DNA of 13,981 bases from Dehalococcoides mccartyi (GTDB taxonomy: Bacteria; Chloroflexota; Dehalococcoidia; UBA2979): positions 1 through 13,981 of the forward strand of contig CAMDAY010000032.1 in the NCBI GenBank assembly GCA_945888895.1. The letters run 5' to 3'. The notes beneath the pieces were generated by a model, which was not told the DNA's origin, did not search any database, and saw only the letters and a program-made list of their open reading frames with translations. Below are positions 6,391-11,561 of this stretch, piece by piece. Each line of letters starts with the position of its first letter. Position 1 is the stretch's first letter. The translations under genes and the position numbers were made by a program.

Positions 6391-6756
6391 CTACGCGGCC
6401 ACCGGCGCGGAGGCCGGAGCGTCGCCGTATGCGTTCGGGCCCTGGCTAGGCTGGATCAGCAGGTAGATCATGTAGATCCAACCAAGGATCGGGATCAGCC
6501 ACGCGAGCTGAAGCCACCCGGACTTCCCGATGTCGTGCAGACGGCGCGCACCGACCGAGAGGTTCGGCACGATCGTCGCCAGCGAGAACAGGTAGCCGAG
6601 GTACGTCAGCGACGGCATCATCCCCGACAAGGCTTGGATGACGATCCCGACGACGAACGTGAACAGCACCCAGTACCAGAACTCTGATCGGCCAGCCCGC
6701 CCGGTGAACCCGGCGTACTGGTTGATGACTGACCGGACTGCATCGCTGAAACCCAT
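6391..6756 (-). CDS. DUF805 family inner-membrane protein
   Basis: A 121-residue membrane protein of the YhaH/DUF805 type. Seen: the N-terminal block FTGRAGRSEFWYWVLF (17-32), in which the RxEFW motif is the family hallmark, hydrophobic segments near 27-48, 52-68 and 81-99, and the characteristic LSVGARRLHDIGKSGW between the second and third segments. The C-terminus QPSQGPNAYGDAP is also typical. Molecular function is not established for the family. Start 6756 is an ATG with AGGAGG upstream. It diverges from the 135-aa membrane protein gene, and the 106 bp between them should hold both promoters. Stop codon TAG, ahead of a shared terminator. Confidence 0.93.
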   Translation of the reverse strand: MGFSDAVRSVINQYAGFTGRAGRSEFWYWVLFTFVVGIVIQALSGMMPSLTYLGYLFSLATIVPNLSVGARRLHDIGKSGWLQLAWLIPILGWIYMIYLLIQPSQGPNAYGDAPASAPVAA

Positions 6757-6862
6757 GGGACCCTCCTGCGGTGAAACGCCCCGTCGCGCGGGAGAATATC
6801 ACGTCCCGAATCGGTTATGTCGAAGCGTTTCCCACCACCCCGAGCGGTGCGACGATGGACGC

Positions 6863-7270
6863 ATGAACACGACCACGCTGCGCGCCGTCGACCGCTGGTT
6901 TCGCTTCGCCGGGATCGCCGCGCTGCTCGCGTTGCTTGTCACGTTCGGCATGCTCTTCGCGGGCGCCGAGGGGTGGCGAAGGCCGTTTGTGGCGGCGCAC
7001 CTCGCCGGGTTCGCGGCGCTGCTGCCACTGGGCGTGGCGCTGATCGTGTACGCCTACCGCGAGGCGGGCGGCCTCGGCGCGATGGTCGCGCGGCATCCGC
7101 TCGTCGCGGGCGCGCTCGTCGTCGTGGCGGTTACGGTGACCGTGTCGCTGATGGAGTTCAGCGGCAACCGCGAGGTGCGACGCATCGCCAACTTCACGAC
7201 GGTCGGCATCGCCCTGCTATTGGTCGCGCACTACCTGCGCTGGTTCCCGCGCCACATCGGGCGCGCGTAG
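6863..7270 (+). CDS. Hypothetical four-helix membrane protein (135 aa)
   Basis: I do not recognise a named family. The sequence MNTTTLRAVDRWFRFAG leads into four hydrophobic segments at roughly residues 13-34, 44-65, 76-96 and 106-125, with short charged loops (AGAEGWRRP, YREAGG, FSGNREVRR) and a basic C-terminus (RWFPRHIGRA). No catalytic motif is visible; a small integral membrane protein of the cytoplasmic membrane is all that can be claimed. The start at ATG 6863 is chosen because the hydrophobic profile begins there; the ribosome-binding site is weak, and longer forms in the same frame run through the DUF805 promoter region and look non-coding. It converges with the glutamate-synthase-domain gene, 22 bp between stops. 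Stop codon TAG. Confidence 0.75.
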   Translation: MNTTTLRAVDRWFRFAGIAALLALLVTFGMLFAGAEGWRRPFVAAHLAGFAALLPLGVALIVYAYREAGGLGAMVARHPLVAGALVVVAVTVTVSLMEFSGNREVRRIANFTTVGIALLLVAHYLRWFPRHIGRA

Positions 7271-7273
7271 CAA

Positions 7274-7291
7274 CCCTCGACCGCGCGAGGG
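7274..7291. terminator. Short hairpin between convergent genes
   Basis: CCCTCG (7274-7279) and CGAGGG (7286-7291) form a 6-bp GC stem with a 6-nt loop in the 22-bp gap between two convergent stop codons. There is no T-tract on either side, so termination here is only suggested by position. Confidence 0.35.
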
Positions 7292-7292
7292 A

Positions 7293-8810
7293 CTACGAGG
7301 CCCACTCCTCCGCGGGCTCGACAGAGAAGCGCGAGATCACCGCGGGCGACACCATTGCCTGCAGCGCCAGCGGTGGGTACGGGTACAGGTCGCTCGCACG
7401 CATCCGCTGCCCGATCGCCACGACGACCTCGAGGTGCTCGCGCGTGAGGTCGGCAGGCGATTGCAGGCCCAGCGAACGCGTCACGACCATCAGGTCCTCG
7501 TTCACGGCCATCGCGTAGTTCGCGACGCGCGACCGCTTGTCCTGCGGGACGAGGCCACGCTGCCGCCACGCGCTCTGCGTCGCAACGCCGGTGGGGCACT
7601 CGTTGGTGTGGCAACGCAGCGCCTGGATGCACCCGATCGAGAACAGGAAGCCTCGACCGATGTTCACCATGTCGGCGCCGAGGGCCAGCGTGAACGCCGC
7701 CTCGGCTCCGGTGACGATGCGCCCCGCGCCGATGATCGAGACGCGGTCGCGCACACCCCAGCGGCGATACGCATCGTCGACGACGACGATGGCGTCCTGC
7801 AGGGGCAGGCCCATGTGGTCGGTCAGGGACATCGGCGCGGCGCCCGTGCCACCCTCGGCGCCGTCGACCGAGACGTAGTCAGGGCCGCGGCCCTCCTCGG
7901 CGAGCGTCCGCGCGAGGTCGTTCGCGAACGCCGCGTCACCGACCACGATCTTGACGCCGACGGGACAGGGCACGGTCGCCTTCACCCGCTCGACGAAGTC
8001 GATGAGCTCCGGCAGCGAGGAGAAGTCGCTGAAGCGATTCGGGGAGAGCGAAGCCTCCCCGACCGGGATGCCTCGGATGGCGGCGATCTCGGGCGTCACC
8101 TTCGCGCCGGGGAGGATGCCGCCCTTGCCGGGCTTCGCGCCCTAACTCAACTTGATCTCGATCGCCGCGATCTGCGGATCGTTGCCGATCGCGCGCAGGC
8201 GATCCCAGTCGAGGTCCCCGGCCGGCGTGCGGACACCGTACTTCGCCGGACCGATCTGGAAGATCACCGCGCCGCCGCCGGACAGGTGGTGCGGCGACAG
8301 GCCGCCCTCGCCGGTGTTGATCGCAATGCCCGCCTCGCCCGCGCCCAGTGCCAGCGCACGTACGGCGGCCTCGGACAGTGCGCCGAACGACATCGGCGCG
8401 ATGCCGATGCGGGACTGCGTGACGAACGGTCGAGTGCGATGCGGGCCGACGACATGCGGACGCGCGTCGTGTGGCGCCTCGGAGTGGAGCATTGCGAACG
8501 CCGCGGGGAGGAAGTGGTACGAGCCGGGCTGGCCTAGATCTTGCTGGCTGCCGAAGCCGACCGCCGCATCGATGCCCTTCGCTGCGCGATACGCCCATGA
8601 CCGCTGCGCACGATGGTACGGCCGCTCCGCGAGGTCGCTGGTGACGATGTACTGCCGGAGCTCCGGCCCGACCTTCTCCAGGAGGTACCGGAGTCGGCCA
8701 ATCACCGGGTAGACGCGAAGAATCGCATGCTTGGTCTGGACCACGTCCCAGATCGCGGAGGCGACCAGCACGCCGAGGATCCCCAGCACGACGAGCAGCA
8801 ACGTAGGCAT
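7293..8810 (-). pseudogene. FMN-binding glutamate synthase family protein, interrupted by one in-frame TAG
   Basis: A single-domain relative of the GltB FMN/synthase domain, with one N-terminal membrane helix (residues 1-24) and no glutaminase or NADPH subunit. Family marks: APMSFGALSEAA, AINTGEGGLSPHH, DGAEGGTGAAP (316-326), IGAGRIVTGAEAA, and the iron-sulphur ligands C-x5-C-x4-C in GCIQALRCHTNECPTG (Cys394, Cys400, Cys405). The two open frames (222 and 282 residues) are in the same phase and separated only by TAG at 8142-8144, inside IEIKLS-stop-GAKPGKGG, where family members as I recall have Gln (CAG). Start 8810 is preferred over GTG 8819 because AGGAGG sits 8 nt upstream of the ATG and overlaps the GTG. 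Everything else is intact, so this is a fresh nonsense mutation, a strain variant or a base-call error. TAG also ends the gene. Confidence 0.85.
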
Positions 8811-8823
8811 CCCGGCCACCTCC

Positions 8824-8839
8824 TCGGGATCCGTCCCGA
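8824..8839 (-). promoter_or_regulatory. Small hairpin abutting the ribosome-binding site of the synthase gene
   Basis: TCGGGA and TCCCGA form a 6-bp stem with a 4-nt loop directly next to the AGGAGG (8819-8824), sharing one base with it. It could influence translation start, but the structure is short and may be chance. Confidence 0.25.
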
Positions 8840-8918
8840 TGCGCTAACAATCGGCAGATCGGATTCTCGCGCGCAGGTGTTTGGGTTGGGTTACGGGCTG
8901 CGGGGAGTGAGAGCGGAA

Positions 8919-9062
8919 GCCCTCACCCCCCGCCCTCTCCCACTGCGTGGGCGAGGGGGCCGGAGCGGCCCTCACCCCACCCCTCTCTCCAAACGGAGAG
9001 AGAGGGGGCCGGAATCAGATCAGAACCCTCGCCCACGCAGTGGGAGAGGGCAGGGTGAGGGC
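8919..9062. repeat. 144-bp composite palindromic element (REP/MITE-like)
   Basis: Two inverted arms lie at 8919-8957 and 9026-9062. They match perfectly over 26 bp (8932-8957 against 9026-9051) and again over the outer 10 bp, with a short mismatch/indel between. Each arm is itself a hairpin centred on CCCAC-TGC-GTGGG. The centre holds a third hairpin, CTCTCTCC-AAAC-GGAGAGAG (8983-9002), and a 12-bp direct repeat GAGGGGGCCGGA (8953-8964 and 9002-9013). No coding frame is apparent. Such CCCTC...GAGGG palindromes occur as dispersed intergenic repeats in GC-rich bacteria. It lies between the HAD stop (9071) and the start of the synthase gene (8810), so it may also terminate HAD transcription. Confidence 0.8.
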
Positions 9063-9070
9063 TCTGCTTC

Positions 9071-9802
9071 TCACGCCTCGCGCAGCCACCCGTCGATGAT
9101 CGGGACGAGCTCTTCGAGGCGCTCGATCGTGTCGTCTGGGCGCACGTCGTAGGTCGACACCCTCGAGTTCACGCGGTGGACGGCGCGCATGCCGGCGCGT
9201 TGCGCCCCGAACACGTCGTCGAACAGGCGGTCGCCGACGAAGACGGCGCGTGCGGCCTCGGTCACCCCGACGGCATCGAGGGCGTGGCGGAACGCCTCGG
9301 GGTGCGGCTTCATGTACGTCATCTCGCTCGTGTAGGCGCGGGCGTCGATGAGGTCGACGAGGCCGTCGCGCTCGAGGAAGTGCTCGTGGTAAGCGGGCGG
9401 CCAGTGCGTGTTGGAGAGCAGGCCGATGCGCAGGCCGCGCGCGCGTAGCGCGGTGAGCACCTCGACCGCCTGCCGGTCGTGGACGATGTGCGGCGTCCAC
9501 GTGTCGAGGTAGTGCGTCCCGGCTTCCTCGAGCACCGCGGCAGTCACGTCGGCGCCCAGTTCGCGAGTGGCCTCCCCGAGCAGGTCGGAAAGCGAGGCGG
9601 CGCGGGCGTCGGTGGTCGTACGCGCCCACATGCGCTCCTCGACCGCGGTCAGGCGCGCCAGTATCTCAGCCTCCGGGATGTCGATGTGGTCCGCGAGGTG
9701 ATGCGCGGCGATGCGCCACATGTCGATGAGCTCGATCGCGGCGTAGTCCGCTAGCGTCCCGCCCCAGTCGAAGATCACCGCCTCGATCCGCTGTCTCGCC
9801 AC
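9071..9802 (-). CDS. HAD-superfamily hydrolase
   Basis: A 243-residue haloacid-dehalogenase-fold protein with a helical cap (about residues 18-100). Motif I is VIFDWGGTLAD with nucleophile Asp12; motif II is LLSNTHW with Ser130; motif III is Lys165 in MKPHPEAF; motif IV is GDRLFDDVFGA (190-200). The position two after the nucleophile, Asp in phosphatases, is Gly14 here. Substrate is unknown; family members act on small phosphorylated metabolites or as dehalogenases. The start is GTG at 9802 with GGAG upstream, and the next possible starts would cut into motif I. It is transcribed away from mobA; the 83 bp between contains a 12-bp tandem repeat. Stop codon TGA, 8 bp from the palindromic element. 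Confidence 0.9.
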   Translation of the reverse strand: MARQRIEAVIFDWGGTLADYAAIELIDMWRIAAHHLADHIDIPEAEILARLTAVEERMWARTTTDARAASLSDLLGEATRELGADVTAAVLEEAGTHYLDTWTPHIVHDRQAVEVLTALRARGLRIGLLSNTHWPPAYHEHFLERDGLVDLIDARAYTSEMTYMKPHPEAFRHALDAVGVTEAARAVFVGDRLFDDVFGAQRAGMRAVHRVNSRVSTYDVRPDDTIERLEELVPIIDGWLREA

Positions 9803-9810
9803 GCGCCACT

Positions 9811-9843
9811 CCGCTCGTCACGCCGCTCGTCACGCCGCTCGTG
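9811..9843. repeat. 12-bp tandem repeat, about 2.7 copies
   Basis: CCGCTCGTCACG occurs at 9811-9822 and 9823-9834, followed by a partial third copy at 9835-9843 ending in G instead of C. It sits in the divergent promoter region, 9 bp upstream of the HAD start codon and 43 bp upstream of the mobA ATG, and overlaps the likely HAD ribosome-binding site area. Confidence 0.8.
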
Positions 9844-9885
9844 ACTGCCTGCATCTACGATGCTAGCGCCGCGAGGAGGCACGCG

Positions 9886-10524
9886 ATGCCCAACATCCAT
9901 ACGCCCGCCGCGACCGGCATCCTCCTCGCCGGCGGACGATCGCGCCGCATGGGACACGACAAGGCGTCGATGATCCTCGACGGCCAGTCGCTGCTGCAGC
10001 GCGCCGCGACAGCGCTGTCTGCTGTCGTCGAGGAGATCGTGATCGTGGGTGCGCCCGGTGCCGTGCTGCCCGCGGTCAATGCCCCCTGCCCCCTCGTCCA
10101 TGTCGAAGACCCCGTCGAGGGCGAAGGCCCGCTCGTCGGCATCGCGCGTGGCCTCGAAGCAGCCCGCGCGCCGCTGGCGGTGGTCGTGGGCGTCGACCTG
10201 CCGTTCCTGCAACCGGCGCTGCTGCGGCTGCTCCTCGAGCGCCTGAGCGCGGGGATCGAGTCCGGTGTGCGCTGGGTGCTGCCGATCGCGGACGAGCGTG
10301 CACAGCCGCTGTGCTCGGCGATGGCGCGTGACGCGCTGACCATCCTGCGGGCGCGCATCGAAGCAGGGGATCGCGCGCCGATGGCCGTCGCCGACGTGCT
10401 GCACGCCACTCGGCTCGCGGAGGAGGATTGGCGCGCCGCCGACCCGGATGGGCTGTCGTTCCTCGATGTGGACACGCCAGAAGACGTGGCGGCGGCGCTG
10501 GCGTGGTTGGGGCGCGGTGAGTGA
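9886..10524 (+). CDS. mobA: MobA-like molybdenum cofactor guanylyltransferase
   Basis: A 212-residue nucleotidyltransferase of the MobA type, which adds GMP from GTP to Mo-molybdopterin to make the guanine dinucleotide cofactor. The nucleotide-binding signature GILLAGGRSRRMGHDKA spans 11-27, with Lys26 as the conserved lysine; GPLVGIARGL lies at 81-90; and the Mg-binding Asp104 is in VVVGVDLPFLQP. Near the end, LSFLDVDTPEDVAAAL is the usual closing motif. The start at 9886 has AGGAGG 6 nt upstream; an in-frame GTG at 9841 would begin inside the tandem repeat. Related enzymes (MocA-type cytidylyltransferases, other sugar or cofactor nucleotidyltransferases) share this fold, so MobA is likely but not certain. 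No molybdoenzyme gene is in view. Followed after 20 bp by the channel gene. Confidence 0.87.
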   Translation: MPNIHTPAATGILLAGGRSRRMGHDKASMILDGQSLLQRAATALSAVVEEIVIVGAPGAVLPAVNAPCPLVHVEDPVEGEGPLVGIARGLEAARAPLAVVVGVDLPFLQPALLRLLLERLSAGIESGVRWVLPIADERAQPLCSAMARDALTILRARIEAGDRAPMAVADVLHATRLAEEDWRAADPDGLSFLDVDTPEDVAAALAWLGRGE

Positions 10525-10544
10525 GCATCGGCTAGCATCGACGG

Positions 10545-11561
10545 GTGAGTGCGCTGCAACTGACCTCTGACCAGTGGACCGAGACGCTGATCGCGATCGC
10601 CATCCTCGGCATCGCGATCCTCGTGGCGCTCGTGGTGCCTCGACTGATCGCGGCGCTGCTCCGGCGCTGCATCGGCACGAGCGGGGCGACCGACCTCGCG
10701 GTACGGACGCTGCACGGGCCGCTGGGCGTGCTCATCGTCGTGCAGACGTTCTTCGTGGTGCTCCGCCGGCTGTCGTACCTGCACAACGGCTGGCACATGG
10801 TCGACCGTGCGTGGATCGCGTTCACGATCATCGTGGTCGTCTATGGTCTGCAGCGGCTGATCGTGCCGCTCACCCAGTGGTACGCGAACCGTTCCGTGGC
10901 AACCCGCGCGAAGCTGCACTCGCTCCCGCCGTTGCAGCGCGCGCTGCGGGGCGTGATCTGGGTCGCGGGGTTCTTGATGGTCCTCGCGACGCTGGGCATC
11001 GAGATCAGCCCGCTACTCGCGGGCCTCGGGCTGGGCGGCCTCGCCGTGGCGCTCGCGCTGCAGCCGATGCTCGCGAACATCTTCGCGTCGTCGTTCCTGC
11101 TCTCAGACCAGTCGATCCGCATCGGCGACGCGATCCAGGTGCAGGGCGGCCCGTCCGGCACGATCGAGGACATCGGCTGGCGCGCCACGCGCATCCGCTC
11201 CGCCGACAACAACATCGTGCTCGTGCCCAACTCCGTGCTCGCGCAGGCGACGATGACCAACTTCGACTCCACCACGCCGGAGACGGACGTGCTGCTGGTG
11301 CTCCACGTCTCGACCGCGGAGGACCTGGTGGCGGTGCAGGACGCGTGCCTCGACGAGATGTCGAGGATGTGCGACGAGGAGAGCGAGTTGGTCGCGGGCG
11401 GTGGCAGCATCGCCTTCCGCTATCAGGGCGTCGAGGCGGGCAAGGCCGAGATACAGCTCCGCGTGCGGGCCACCTCGTGGCGCGACGCCGCCGACGTGCG
11501 GCACCGGATGATCCTGCGCATCCACAGCCGACTGCTGTCGGAGGGCGTGACGCTGGCCTAG
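10545..11561 (+). CDS. MscS-family mechanosensitive ion channel
   Basis: A 338-residue small-conductance mechanosensitive-type channel of the cytoplasmic membrane, which releases solutes on osmotic downshock. Hydrophobic helices lie at about 12-37, 57-78, 88-108 and 136-153, then the pore-lining helix rich in Gly and Ala (LLAGLGLGGLAVALALQPML, 156-175). After this come the hallmark SFLLSDQSIRIGDAIQV and the beta domain ending in DNNIVLVPNSVLAQATMTNF, and then an alpha/beta cytoplasmic domain. The start is a GTG at 10545, 20 bp after mobA, with a poor ribosome-binding site; translation may be coupled to mobA. Stop codon TAG overlaps the stop of the opposing gene in the tetramer CTAG (11558-11561). 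No cyclic-nucleotide domain is present. Confidence 0.92.
   Translation: MSALQLTSDQWTETLIAIAILGIAILVALVVPRLIAALLRRCIGTSGATDLAVRTLHGPLGVLIVVQTFFVVLRRLSYLHNGWHMVDRAWIAFTIIVVVYGLQRLIVPLTQWYANRSVATRAKLHSLPPLQRALRGVIWVAGFLMVLATLGIEISPLLAGLGLGGLAVALALQPMLANIFASSFLLSDQSIRIGDAIQVQGGPSGTIEDIGWRATRIRSADNNIVLVPNSVLAQATMTNFDSTTPETDVLLVLHVSTAEDLVAVQDACLDEMSRMCDEESELVAGGGSIAFRYQGVEAGKAEIQLRVRATSWRDAADVRHRMILRIHSRLLSEGVTLA

Noticed and set aside
8097..8099. GTG as a restart making the second half of the synthase a separate gene
   Set aside because: There is no Shine-Dalgarno sequence upstream and the product would lack the first part of the barrel; a nonsense-interrupted single gene fits better.
8142..8144. 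TAG recoding (for example pyrrolysine or suppressor readthrough)
   Set aside because: TAG ends 11 of 15 genes here, so general TAG decoding would be harmful, and no readthrough element is visible; only reads or proteomics could reopen this.
7434..8537. A 367-codon plus-strand open frame crossing the interrupted synthase gene
   Set aside because: It looked briefly like an alternative explanation for the broken gene, but its translation is Arg/Asp/His-rich without motifs, while the minus strand keeps the conserved FMN and iron-sulphur signatures.
8919..9062. A CRISPR array or tRNA in the repeat-rich intergenic region
   Set aside because: The repeats are inverted, not regularly spaced direct repeats with spacers, and no cloverleaf or T-loop consensus can be placed.
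9855..10919. A 354-codon minus-strand open frame across mobA and the start of the channel gene
   Set aside because: It runs opposite two genes with clear family motifs and through their gap; this is a GC-driven shadow frame.
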